Shown in pieces: positions 9,225 to 17,440 of a DNA stretch of 64,000 nt. The translations under genes and the position numbers were made by a program. The stretch is from CAZDQL01 sp964507325 (GTDB lineage: Bacteria > Planctomycetota > UBA1135 > GCA-002686595): positions 35,252 to 99,251 of the forward strand of contig CAZDQL010000012.1 of assembly GCA_964507325.1 (NCBI GenBank), in the 5' to 3' direction. A model generated the notes under the pieces. It was given only the letters and a program-made list of their open reading frames with translations. It made no database searches and was not told the origin of the DNA. The first letter of the stretch is position 1. Every line of letters starts with the position of its first letter.

Positions 9225-9755
9225 ATGACCTCGTCGTCACGCAGGGTCGTGGCCGCGTGGGGTGCGGTGGCGGCAGCGCTGCTGGTCTGGTCCGCAGTGG
9301 CTCACCTCGGCCGGAGCATGGCTCCCGGAACCGCGCAGCCCGTGACCGGAACCAGCTCGCTGCTGGCCGCCACGCCTGCTCTGGAGGGGGCGCCCGTGCA
9401 TCTCGCGGGTTCCCTCTCCAGTTCCCGAGCGGCCGTCCCGCCGGCGGAGAATGCCGGCGGAGAGACGAACGCAGTCGCGCGCGCAGCAACGACCGGGGAC
9501 GTTGTCCACGTCAGCGGCCGCCTCCTGCGGGGTGGCCTCTCGGTCGAGGACTTCGAGTTGGTGTTCCGCTCCGCGGGGCCGAACGGCTCGGAAGTGGACT
9601 GGGACTTCACCGACGAAGAGGGCTGCTTCGAGGTCGACCTGTCCGCGGCGAGCTACCTCGTCAGCAGTGAGGACTACCCGGCGTGGACGCTGGCTCTCGA
9701 CGTGCCGGCGGGCGCGGACACCTGGGCGTGCGACATCGAGCTGCCTACCAGGTAG
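9225..9755 (+). CDS. Membrane-anchored protein with carboxypeptidase-regulatory-like domain
   Basis: A 176-residue protein with one N-terminal membrane anchor (about 8-28), an Ala/Pro-rich linker, and a C-terminal domain (about 92-176). That domain begins VVHVSGRLLRGG and continues with TDEEGCFEVDL and a final DIELPTR strand, the pattern of carboxypeptidase-regulatory-like/CNA-B folds. It has no catalytic motif. It probably forms a short operon with the acidic secreted protein just upstream. The convergent neighbour at 9768-11843 has the same anchor-plus-beta-domain style at much greater length, so related roles are possible. Confidence 0.6.
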   Translation: MTSSSRRVVAAWGAVAAALLVWSAVAHLGRSMAPGTAQPVTGTSSLLAATPALEGAPVHLAGSLSSSRAAVPPAENAGGETNAVARAATTGDVVHVSGRLLRGGLSVEDFELVFRSAGPNGSEVDWDFTDEEGCFEVDLSAASYLVSSEDYPAWTLALDVPAGADTWACDIELPTR

Positions 9756-9767
9756 GGCCTGGTTGGC

Positions 9768-11843
9768 TCACTGAATCCGCACCACTTCGATGACGTGCTC
9801 CACGAACTCCGCGGCGGGGACCTCTACGACGGCGGGGGCGACCTCCTTGAAGGCGCCCAGGCCGTCGAACGACACCTCGTAGCGTCCTGGGTGGGGTAGG
9901 ACGCATGAGATCCCGTCATTCCCTCTCCACCAACCTGTCGATCCGGCGTCTCCGCCCACTTCACGCACATGCACGTGTTGGAGGACATCGCGGAACCCCA
10001 TCGTGCTCGCCCCATCCCGCACGATGACCACGATCCCGCAGTTGCGCTCGGCGATCAACTCGATCTCGTTCATCCCCGGGTAGAGTTCGAAATCGCTCTG
10101 TTCGCTGCGGTAGCGGTGATCCCATACCAGGATCTCCACGCGACCAGCGGGGGCCAGGAAGACGTAGGTTCCTGGACCTATGCGCGGACGAGGATTGGCG
10201 TCGTTCCGGAATCCGGCGGTCGGCTCTCCCGGGGGCAAGCACTTCCAGAGGACCCTGTTTGCTGGCAGAGCCTTCCGCGTCTCTTTCTCAACGACGTGAA
10301 CAACAACTTCTGCGGGCTCACCGACCTCGATGTGTGCGTAGGTGAGTCCGGTTGACGGAACATCGAACACCTGCTCGGAATGGAAGGGGTGAATCCTGGC
10401 CCTGTATCGGCCGGGCAAGACCTCTCCAGCGGACCACGAGTACAGACCCGCTCTCTGATCGAGTGACTGCATCTTTCGAGTGTGGATCGTGAGGCGATCG
10501 TCACCGCCAACATCCGGAAAGTCCAGCGGCTCGATGATGAGCGCGATGCTACTGTTCTCCCATGCCGGAGGGCGGTGAAGCGTTCCGGCCAGGGGCACTC
10601 GCGCATTTGGCCAGGGGGGCAGCTCCAGCATCACATTCACTCCGGCTCTCCGCCCCGCTTCCAGCACCACCGACTCACGGCCGAGCATGTACCGGGACCT
10701 CTCCACCCAGTCCCCGACTTCCACGGTAAGTACGTAGATGCCAGGCCTCACGCCCTCGACGACGGTCGGGCCTTCAGCAGCCGGCGACAGCTCAATCAGC
10801 GGCTCGCCCGAAGGTGGCTCGCTGTGAAGCTGATCCTCGATCTCGCGGGTGATCTCCCATTCGGTCTTCCGCCGCCCGCTCGAACCCGATCTCTCCTGTT
10901 GGCGCAGAGCCGCTCTTACCCTTCGATCGATATCGGGCTCTTCGCGTAGACGGAGGACAGGCGGCGGGGCGGGTACGCCGCCAATCCACTCGGTAGGGAG
11001 CTCGCCGACCAAGGTGACCTCGAGGGAGCCGGCAGGTGACAGCTCGAGGGTGTGCCCGACGGGGTCGGTGTACCCGACCTTGATCCTTCCCCATGCGTAG
11101 CTGGGAGCCCGGACCCACAGCACCACCTGGCCCCGCGGCTGATCGAAACCGGCCTCCTCGGTGGGGAGTTCGAGCGGCGACGTCGCGCCCCTGCGCACCA
11201 CATCCGCCTCGTCGTAGTCTCCGGGGTGGAGCTTGTTCAGGTAACGCCGACGGCTGTGGCGCACGAGCTCGATTCCCTCCAGGTCTCGCCGGGATGCCGA
11301 GTCCACCACGTGCAGGACGATCGGAGGGGCCCAGGCAGCTAGCAGCTCGAGGTGGGAGCCATCGCTTACCTCGATCGGGCCGTACTCCTTCAGCCGCGCG
11401 AAGCGATCTCCGAGCCGGAGGTTCTTGAGGCCAAACTGCTTGCCGGAGGGCATCCTCAGCTCGAACCGCCCCTCTTGCACGTCCACCGGCGCTCCATGAG
11501 CCCCGAACTCCCCATGCCAGGAGATCGGCGTGAAGCTCCCGCTCTCCTTGGGGTGCTCTATCCCTTCTTCATCCAAGACCACAATCGTGCCGGAGACGTG
11601 GATTCCCTCTTCCACTGAGGTCTCGTCCGCCGCCGGAGCCGAATCGACTTCCACGGCCTCCCTCGTCTCTGGGGGAGGCCCGGAATCGGGGATCGGATCC
11701 GGATCTCCGAGAAGAGCCTCCCCGGCGTTCGAAGGAAGAACCGGCGAGCTCGTGTCGACCGGCTCCCGGCGCCCGCCGAAGGGGTCGACGAGCAGCACGC
11801 CCAGCACGACGAGAAGGCAAGCCAGGATGAAGAGGCGCTTCAT
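9768..11843 (-). CDS. Membrane-anchored multi-beta-domain protein (carboxypeptidase-regulatory-like)
   Basis: A 691-residue protein starting at the ATG at 11843. It has an N-terminal membrane anchor (about 4-20, FILACLLVVLGVLLV), an acidic Ser/Pro-rich linker to about 85, and then several beta-rich segments with repeated LELSPAGSLEVTL-, VEGVRPGIYVLTVEV- and GPGTYVFLAPAG-type strands typical of tandem carboxypeptidase-regulatory-like domains. No enzyme motif is visible. The ectodomain strongly resembles in style the extracytoplasmic part of the sigma-factor fusion at 45192-48383. It is divergent from the sulfatase; 68 nt separate the two starts. The function is unknown. Confidence 0.65.
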   Translation of the reverse strand: MKRLFILACLLVVLGVLLVDPFGGRREPVDTSSPVLPSNAGEALLGDPDPIPDSGPPPETREAVEVDSAPAADETSVEEGIHVSGTIVVLDEEGIEHPKESGSFTPISWHGEFGAHGAPVDVQEGRFELRMPSGKQFGLKNLRLGDRFARLKEYGPIEVSDGSHLELLAAWAPPIVLHVVDSASRRDLEGIELVRHSRRRYLNKLHPGDYDEADVVRRGATSPLELPTEEAGFDQPRGQVVLWVRAPSYAWGRIKVGYTDPVGHTLELSPAGSLEVTLVGELPTEWIGGVPAPPPVLRLREEPDIDRRVRAALRQQERSGSSGRRKTEWEITREIEDQLHSEPPSGEPLIELSPAAEGPTVVEGVRPGIYVLTVEVGDWVERSRYMLGRESVVLEAGRRAGVNVMLELPPWPNARVPLAGTLHRPPAWENSSIALIIEPLDFPDVGGDDRLTIHTRKMQSLDQRAGLYSWSAGEVLPGRYRARIHPFHSEQVFDVPSTGLTYAHIEVGEPAEVVVHVVEKETRKALPANRVLWKCLPPGEPTAGFRNDANPRPRIGPGTYVFLAPAGRVEILVWDHRYRSEQSDFELYPGMNEIELIAERNCGIVVIVRDGASTMGFRDVLQHVHVREVGGDAGSTGWWRGNDGISCVLPHPGRYEVSFDGLGAFKEVAPAVVEVPAAEFVEHVIEVVRIQ

Positions 11844-11895
11844 GGCAGGGTCCGGAGCGGGACGACCCCACCATACGGCACGCTTGGCGATCGGG

Positions 11896-11901
11896 TAGGC
11901 T
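11896..11901 (+). promoter_or_regulatory. Candidate -10 (TAGGCT) 10 nt before sulfatase ATG
   Basis: TAGGCT ends 10 nt before the ATG at 11912, in the same TAGNNT context seen before many genes here. The transcription start would fall next to the start codon, giving a near-leaderless mRNA. Confidence 0.4.
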
Positions 11902-11911
11902 CGGCCGTCCC

Positions 11912-13309
11912 ATGGTGTCCCGCATCCTCCTCCTCGCCGCCGCCCTCACCCTCGCCTGCGCTGGACCGGGTCGCGGTCCCGAGCCCGCAGCAGACGCAGA
12001 CCCGCCCCCCAACGTGATCCTCCTCATGGCCGACGACCTCGGTTGGGGTGACACCGGCTTCCAGGGGCACGACGCGCTACGCACGCCCGCCCTCGACGCC
12101 ATGGCTCAGGCGGGCATGCGCTTCGGGCGCTTCTACTCCGCCGCGCCCGTCTGCAGCCCGACGCGCGGCAGCGCGCTCACGGGGCGTCATCCCTACCGCT
12201 ACGGGATCACGGGTGCGAACAAGGGGCATCTACTGTCGAGGGAGCAACACCTCGCGCGCCTGCTCCACGCCCGCGGCTACCGCACCGGTCACTTCGGCAA
12301 GTGGCACCTGGGGACGCTGACCACCACCGAGAAGGACTCGAATCGCGGCGGCCCCCGCGGCGAGAAGCACTACGCGCCGCCCTGGGAGCGCGACTTCGAC
12401 GTCTGCTTCTCCACCGAGGCCAAGGTGCCCACCTGGGATCCGATGGTCGATCCGAAGGGGGGAGGCGCCTACGGCACCGCGTACTGGACGGGCCCCGGGA
12501 CGAAGGAGACCGAGAACCTGGAGGGGGACGACTCGTGCGTCGTCATGGACCGCGTGGTGCCCTTCGTGCGCGAGGCGGCGGCCGAGGAGCAGCCCTTCTT
12601 CGCCGTGGTCTGGTTCCACACGCCCCACCTGCCGGTGATCGCCGGGCCGGAGCACCGAGCCCTCTACTCCGACCTCCCCGTCGAGCTGCAGCACTACTAC
12701 GGCGCCGTCACGGCGATGGACGAGCAGATCGGACGCCTGCGCGCCGAGCTGCGCGAGCTGGGGATCGCGGAGCGCACCCTGCTCTTCTTCTGCTCCGACA
12801 ACGGTCCCGAGGGAAAGGACGACGCCCCCGGCACCACCGGCGGCCTGCGCGGCCGCAAGCGCAGCCTGCACGAGGGGGGCATCCGCGTGCCCGCCCTCTG
12901 GGAGTGGCCCGGCCACGTGCCGGCGGGGACGACGACCGAGTTCGCGGCCGTAACGAGCGACTACCTGCCGACGGTGCTCGAGATCCTCGGCGAGACGCCG
13001 CCCGCGCCGCTCGACGGCCGCAGTCTGCTGCCGCTACTGGCCGATCAGGACCAGGGTCGCCCCACGGGCATCGGCTTCCAGTCGGGCAAGCAGGTGGCCT
13101 GGATCGAGCAACGCTGGAAGCTGATCCGCACGCACAAGCCCGACGAGGACGCCGAGCCCCTCGACGGCTTCGCGCTCTACGACCTCAACGCCGATCCGGG
13201 CGAGACCACGGACTTCGCCGCCACCTACCCGGACGTGGTGGCGCGGATGGCGGGCGAGCTCGAGGCCTGGCTGGCGGATTGCCAGGCTGATCGGGAGCGC
13301 GAGCGCTAG
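11912..13309 (+). CDS. Formylglycine-dependent sulfatase
   Basis: A 465-residue member of the alkaline phosphatase/sulfatase superfamily. The metal-binding aspartates are in MADDLGWGDTGF (D41, D42). The FGly motif CSPTRGSALTG puts the modified Cys at residue 81, and FGKWHLG and CSDNGPEG, the further active-site motifs, are present. A formylglycine-generating enzyme is required for activity but is not in the window. The N-terminus is a signal sequence ending near C16, possibly a lipoprotein box (TLAC, not optimal), so it acts outside the cytoplasm, probably removing sulfate from polysaccharides. Its TAG shares the tetramer CTAG with the stop of the convergent DinB gene. Confidence 0.92.
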   Translation: MVSRILLLAAALTLACAGPGRGPEPAADADPPPNVILLMADDLGWGDTGFQGHDALRTPALDAMAQAGMRFGRFYSAAPVCSPTRGSALTGRHPYRYGITGANKGHLLSREQHLARLLHARGYRTGHFGKWHLGTLTTTEKDSNRGGPRGEKHYAPPWERDFDVCFSTEAKVPTWDPMVDPKGGGAYGTAYWTGPGTKETENLEGDDSCVVMDRVVPFVREAAAEEQPFFAVVWFHTPHLPVIAGPEHRALYSDLPVELQHYYGAVTAMDEQIGRLRAELRELGIAERTLLFFCSDNGPEGKDDAPGTTGGLRGRKRSLHEGGIRVPALWEWPGHVPAGTTTEFAAVTSDYLPTVLEILGETPPAPLDGRSLLPLLADQDQGRPTGIGFQSGKQVAWIEQRWKLIRTHKPDEDAEPLDGFALYDLNADPGETTDFAATYPDVVARMAGELEAWLADCQADRERER

Positions 13310-13833
13310 CTGTCACCACGAGGCAGGTTCGCCAGAGCCGACGGCAGTCCGAGCGCTCGACGCCAGGCCGCCAGCTGACCCAGGTGCAGCGCCTCGTGCG
13401 TCACCGCCAAGAACAGGGCCACGCCCGCCACGGTCGGAAGGTGCCCGTCGAAGCGCCACTCGATCGGCTGCGCGAGCTCCTCCTCCGTCATCTTCCCCCA
13501 GCGCTCGCTCACCCGCCGGTGCTGGCGCTCGAGCTCGGCTAGGACCCGCTCGCCGGCTGGGAAGGCAGCGACATCCCGGGAGGGAAGGCGCGGATCTCCA
13601 GGTCCTCGACGCTCGAAGAGCTCCCGCCAGCGCGCGGACACCTCCCGCTCGAGGCCCAGATCCTCCGCCAGGATGTCCGAACCGGTCACCAGATGCCCCA
13701 GGGTCCACGTGGCGTGGTTCTCGAGCCCCGCTCCCCCGTGGTGCGTCCACTGATCGGGCGAGAGGTCCGCCGTGAGCTGGCGGGCGTACTGGAGGTTCCA
13801 GGCGTAGGCCTGGAGGAGGGTGTTTCGCTGCAT
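13306..13833 (-). CDS. DinB-like four-helix bundle protein
   Basis: A 175-residue protein with the DinB/YfiT-like layout and the His triad of the family: H47 (TLGHL), H146 and H150 (THEALHLGQ). These histidines normally bind a divalent metal. Family members include thiol-dependent S-transferases (bacillithiol or mycothiol) and many uncharacterised proteins; the specific reaction cannot be read from sequence. A GAGAATC hexamer lies 7 nt before the ATG, suggesting a leaderless transcript. Confidence 0.85.
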   Translation of the reverse strand: MQRNTLLQAYAWNLQYARQLTADLSPDQWTHHGGAGLENHATWTLGHLVTGSDILAEDLGLEREVSARWRELFERRGPGDPRLPSRDVAAFPAGERVLAELERQHRRVSERWGKMTEEELAQPIEWRFDGHLPTVAGVALFLAVTHEALHLGQLAAWRRALGLPSALANLPRGDS

Positions 13834-13840
13834 GTAAGGG

Positions 13841-13846
13841 ATTCTC
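13841..13846 (-). promoter_or_regulatory. Candidate -10 (GAGAAT) 7 nt before the DinB-like gene
   Basis: On the minus strand GAGAATC lies 7 nt before the ATG at 13833. It has the same AGAATCC core as the TAGAATC motifs before bioFD and bioB. Confidence 0.35.
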
Positions 13847-13949
13847 CGCGCAACCGGGGTTCGGTGTGAGCAAGAGGTGTTCGAGAACGCGATCGCCGGA
13901 TAGCCTCGACCCCGCCGGCGCTCCAGATTGCCCTCGCACGGAGGCGACC

Positions 13950-14915
13950 ATGCCCGAGACCGACCTGACCCGAGAGGTGCCGCTGCCGATGGTTCACGAG
14001 TCCGCCCGGCTGACGTGGGTCGGAGCGACGACGAGCTGCCTGCGCGCCCTCGGGGTGGAGTGCGACGCGGCGGACGTCGCCGGCCACAGCGGCTATGCCT
14101 TCGCCCTCTCCATCAACGGAGGGCTGTGTCCCTCCGGCCCGACGGAAGTCGATTGGGCCGCCCTCGCCTACGGGCCCCAGAGCCTGGGCCGCTCGACGAC
14201 CACCCTGCTCACCGGGGACTGCCACACGGACGGCTCCCGCTGCGAGCGCACGGAGGATCACTGCCGGGAGGTCTTCGAGCTGGTCCGTCGCGAGGTCGAG
14301 GCGGGCCGCCCGTGCGTCCTGTGGGGCGCGGGTCCCCCCGAGTTCGGCGCGGTGCGCGGGATCGACGGCGAGGACTACCTCTTCGTGGCGGGCGGCCCCA
14401 CCCCCGAGCGCCTGGCGTGGAACGCGATCGACGCTCCCGGCGGTCCCTACGCCCTGGCCTTCCCCACGCCGGTGATGCTCCACCGGGATCGCGACCTGAC
14501 GGCCCTGCGTCGCGCCTTCGAGATGCTCACGAGACCGCAGGCGGGACCCCACTCCCGCCGGGGTCTCGAGGCCTACACCTTCTGGGCCGAGGAGCTGCGG
14601 GAGGGGAGGGCGAGCGCCTTCGGCAACTCGTACAACGCCCAGTGCTGGGCGGAAGCGCGCCGCCGGGCGAAGACCTTCGTCGGTCGCCTCGCCGAGCGCT
14701 ACGCGCGCGAGGGTGCCCCGCTGCACCGCATCCGCCGCGCCTTTGACGAGGTGTCGGAGAACCTCGATCGCGTCGCCGAGCTCTTCCCCTTCACCAAGGA
14801 GGAGGGAGCGGTCGCCGACTCCGACCGGATCGATTCCGCCGTGGCCCACCTCGAGGTGGCGCGCGCCGCCGAGCAGTCGGCGATCGAGACCTTCCCCGAG
14901 ATGCCGTGGTTCTGA
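13950..14915 (+). CDS. C39/BtrH-N-like fold protein, unknown function
   Basis: A 321-residue cytoplasmic-looking protein. The ATG at 13950 has GGAGG at 940-944 of the same kilobase, 5 nt upstream; the open frame extends to 13866 but without support. The first 170 residues look like a papain/C39-like or BtrH N-terminal fold: TWVGATTSCLRALGV with C30 in the nucleophile position, a Gly-rich middle, then PCVLWGAGPPEFGAVRGIDG. The usual catalytic His before the GxD turn is not seen, so peptidase activity is doubtful. The C-terminal half is helical. Related uncharacterised proteins are frequent in planctomycetes. The family assignment is an inference. Confidence 0.55.
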   Translation: MPETDLTREVPLPMVHESARLTWVGATTSCLRALGVECDAADVAGHSGYAFALSINGGLCPSGPTEVDWAALAYGPQSLGRSTTTLLTGDCHTDGSRCERTEDHCREVFELVRREVEAGRPCVLWGAGPPEFGAVRGIDGEDYLFVAGGPTPERLAWNAIDAPGGPYALAFPTPVMLHRDRDLTALRRAFEMLTRPQAGPHSRRGLEAYTFWAEELREGRASAFGNSYNAQCWAEARRRAKTFVGRLAERYAREGAPLHRIRRAFDEVSENLDRVAELFPFTKEEGAVADSDRIDSAVAHLEVARAAEQSAIETFPEMPWF

Positions 14916-15112
14916 CCGAACTGCCCCCTTTCAGTGGGCATTCCTGGGGGTCTCCCGCCGCAACCCAATTGCCACCAAGGACTTCGAGCGCCTCCCCCTC
15001 GGAGCAGGCCCACCTGCCCGGTCAAGGCGGTCGACAGGGGCCTAGGAGCCGAAACGGGCGGTGGGACGCTGGCACCGCTGCGCCGGGTGCACACTGAAGG
15101 GGGGCAGTTCGG
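14916..15112. mobile_element. MITE-like element with 21-bp terminal inverted repeats
   Basis: The sequence at 14916-14936 and the reverse complement of 15092-15112 match at 20 of 21 positions (CCGAACTGCCCCC...CAGTG), with three more matches just inside. The 155 bp between them have no credible ORF. The left repeat begins directly after the TGA of the upstream gene; the right repeat ends 28 bp before the stop of the ureohydrolase. The form fits a non-autonomous transposable element (MITE) or a long transcribed hairpin between convergent genes. No target-site duplication is evident and no second copy was noticed in this window. Confidence 0.6.
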
Positions 15113-15139
15113 CTCGGACGCTCCGCGCGAGCTGTCCGC

Positions 15140-16141
15140 TCAGACGCGCGTCGCCAGCGCCGCCCCGATCAGCCGGTAGAGGAGCCGCGCGCCCACGATC
15201 GCGTCCCAGCCGACTCCCTCGGGATCTCCCCCCGGTCCGGGAGCGACCTCGCACAGGTCGAGGCCCACCACCCTTCGCCCTGACGCAGCCAAGGCCTCCA
15301 GCCACAGCATCGCCTCGTGCCATCCGAGTCCCCCCGGAACCGGCGTCCCCGTGTTGGGGCAGAGGGACGGATCGAGGGTGTCGACGTCGAAGGTCAGGTA
15401 GACCTCCGGGGGCAGGTGGTCGAGGTGATCCCCGGCCAGGGCGACCAGGTCCTCCCCCGCGAGCTTGGCGCGCGCCCAGTGGGGGTCGAAGAGGGTCCGG
15501 ATCCTCGCGTCGGTCGCGATCCGCTCCCGCTCGGCCCGGCCCAGGTCCCGCACGCCGACCTGCACCAGGGCCCGGACCCCCTGGAGGCGCTCCAGGACGT
15601 TGTGGAGGATCGAGGCGTGGGACCAGGTGAAACCCTGGTAAGCCGCCCGCAGGTCCGCGTGGGCGTCGAAATGCAGGATCCCGAGGCCCGGGTGGCGCTC
15701 GGCGCAGGCGGCGATGGCGCCGAAGGGGGTGGAGTGGTCCCCCCCCAGGAGCACGGGGAGCTTGCCCGCCTCCAGCACCCGCTCCGTCTGCCCGGCGACC
15801 CAGGCGTTCAATTCCTCCCCGATCGCGTCGACGCGCGCCCGGCCGGGATCGTCCGCGTCGACCAGGGCGGTCGCCTCCTCGTTCCAGCCGCCGACGCGCC
15901 CATCGGGGGCCCGTAGGTGGATCCCCGCCCTCCAGGGGCTACCGAACCGCAGATCCTCCAGATCGACCTGGTGGCTGGCCGCCAGGACCGCCTGGGGGCC
16001 CAGGGCGCTGCCGCGGCGGTAGGAGGAGGTGGCGTGGAAGGGAACGGCCAGGAGGTGGACCGCCGCCTCGGTCGCTCCGTCGGAGAGTCCGAAGGGTCCG
16101 CTGCCCGGCTCCGCCGCTGCGTCGGGATCGAAATTGCTCAC
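15140..16141 (-). CDS. Ureohydrolase (agmatinase/arginase/formiminoglutamase family)
   Basis: A 333-residue enzyme of the Mn-dependent ureohydrolase superfamily. All metal motifs are present: LLGGDHSTPFG, HFDAHADLR and TFDVDTLDPS, with the downstream GLDLCEVAPG. Such enzymes hydrolyse guanidino or formimino compounds (agmatine to putrescine and urea is the most common reading). The GTG at 16141 is preferred because it gives the usual family length; the frame stays open upstream only as an antisense artefact of the SPFH gene. It is divergent from the SPFH pair. Agmatinase is the best guess but the substrate is not proved by sequence. Confidence 0.85.
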   Translation of the reverse strand: MSNFDPDAAAEPGSGPFGLSDGATEAAVHLLAVPFHATSSYRRGSALGPQAVLAASHQVDLEDLRFGSPWRAGIHLRAPDGRVGGWNEEATALVDADDPGRARVDAIGEELNAWVAGQTERVLEAGKLPVLLGGDHSTPFGAIAACAERHPGLGILHFDAHADLRAAYQGFTWSHASILHNVLERLQGVRALVQVGVRDLGRAERERIATDARIRTLFDPHWARAKLAGEDLVALAGDHLDHLPPEVYLTFDVDTLDPSLCPNTGTPVPGGLGWHEAMLWLEALAASGRRVVGLDLCEVAPGPGGDPEGVGWDAIVGARLLYRLIGAALATRV

Positions 16142-16243
16142 GACCGCGAGGATCCCAGCCAAAGCGGGCAAGGGCAAGCCAGAGAGGCTTGAATGGGGGG
16201 GCTGCGGCCGGTGTACCGCCGCGGGAAGCCGAGGAACAACACG

Positions 16244-17440
16244 ATGGCGAGGACAATCGACGTGAAGGGATGGCCGCCGGAGGGTGAAGGTGGGGCAGGT
16301 TCGAGTGGGGGTGGTGGGCTCTGGAAGGGCCAGCCGCCACTGATCGTGCTGATCGCCGCGGGCCTCTTCGTGGTCCTGGTGCTCTTGATCGCCGTCATGG
16401 CCCTGATGGGCCGGATGGGGGTGGCGCGCATCGACTCGAAGGAGGTGGCGGTGGTCGTCAACTACCTGACCGGTAGCCAGACGGTGGTGACCACCCCCGG
16501 CTATCGCTTCTACATGCCGCTCGTCCAGGACGTCTTCATCCTGGACAAGACCCAGCAGAAGTTCGTCATGCAGGGGGAGCACTACATCGACGAGAACCAC
16601 ACCCCCAAGTTGACGGTACGCGCCAGCGACGGCTCCAGCTTCTACTTCGAGGAGATGCCGGTCCAGTACGAGCTCAAGCCGGAGATGGCGGACGTCGTGC
16701 TGAACGACTCGGGTGCGGGCAGCGCCTACAAGCAGGAGTGGGTCAAGGCCTACGCGCGCTCGATCCTGCGCGACGAGTTCGGCCGCTTCACCGCTATCGA
16801 AGCCGCCAACCCGACGATCTTCGACCAGGCGCGCATCGAGGCGCGCCGGCGCCTGAACGAGATGCTTGACCCCCACGGCATCGAGGTGGTCCTGATCGGC
16901 ACGCCCAACCCGAAGTTCGACGCGGAGTACGAGCAGACGATCGAGGAGCGCAAGTCCGCCGACCAGGAGGTCGAACGACTGGTCGCGGAGAGTGAGTCTC
17001 TGGTGGAGGCGCGCGGCCGGCAGTTGGAGGGCGTGAAGCGGGAGAAGGGCGTGGAGCTGGCCAGCCTGGACGGGAATCTGAAGAAGGCCCTGCGCGAAGC
17101 GGAGAAGGAGGCCATCGAGATGCGCTATAGCGCCCAGGCCTACGTCATCGAGCGCAACAACGCGGCCGAGGAGGAACGATTCCGGTTGACCGAGCAGGCG
17201 CGCGGTCTGGAGGCGCGCTATCGCAAGGAGGCCGAGGGACTCGCCAGCCGCGCCGAAGCCCTCGAGCAACGCGGCCAGGTGGTCGTACGCGAGGCGCTGA
17301 TCGAGAAGCTCAGTCAGATTCGCTTCACGCTGGTGCCCTACAGCCGCGATCCGGCGCCCAACCGTCTGGAACACGTCAACGCGGCGGGGACATCGACCCT
17401 GGTGGACGAGACCGTCCTCGAGGAAGGAGGGGACCGATGA
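16244..17440 (+). CDS. SPFH/prohibitin-domain membrane protein (HflK-like)
   Basis: A 398-residue protein with a Gly-rich N-terminal tail, one membrane segment (about 34-56), an SPFH band-7 domain (about 60-240) and a long charged coiled coil (about 240-350, AEKEAIEMRYSAQAYVIERN type). The ATG at 16244 follows GAGGAAC and is preferred over an in-frame ATG at 16193. SPFH proteins form large membrane-bound rings that organise proteases or lipid domains. The gene overlaps the next SPFH gene by 4 nt (ATGA), the arrangement seen for hflK-hflC; no ftsH is nearby. Confidence 0.8.
   Translation: MARTIDVKGWPPEGEGGAGSSGGGGLWKGQPPLIVLIAAGLFVVLVLLIAVMALMGRMGVARIDSKEVAVVVNYLTGSQTVVTTPGYRFYMPLVQDVFILDKTQQKFVMQGEHYIDENHTPKLTVRASDGSSFYFEEMPVQYELKPEMADVVLNDSGAGSAYKQEWVKAYARSILRDEFGRFTAIEAANPTIFDQARIEARRRLNEMLDPHGIEVVLIGTPNPKFDAEYEQTIEERKSADQEVERLVAESESLVEARGRQLEGVKREKGVELASLDGNLKKALREAEKEAIEMRYSAQAYVIERNNAAEEERFRLTEQARGLEARYRKEAEGLASRAEALEQRGQVVVREALIEKLSQIRFTLVPYSRDPAPNRLEHVNAAGTSTLVDETVLEEGGDR

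Noticed and set aside
14937..15091. A transposase fragment inside the inverted-repeat element
   Set aside because: All frames of the 155-bp interior are short and without recognisable DDE or HUH residues.
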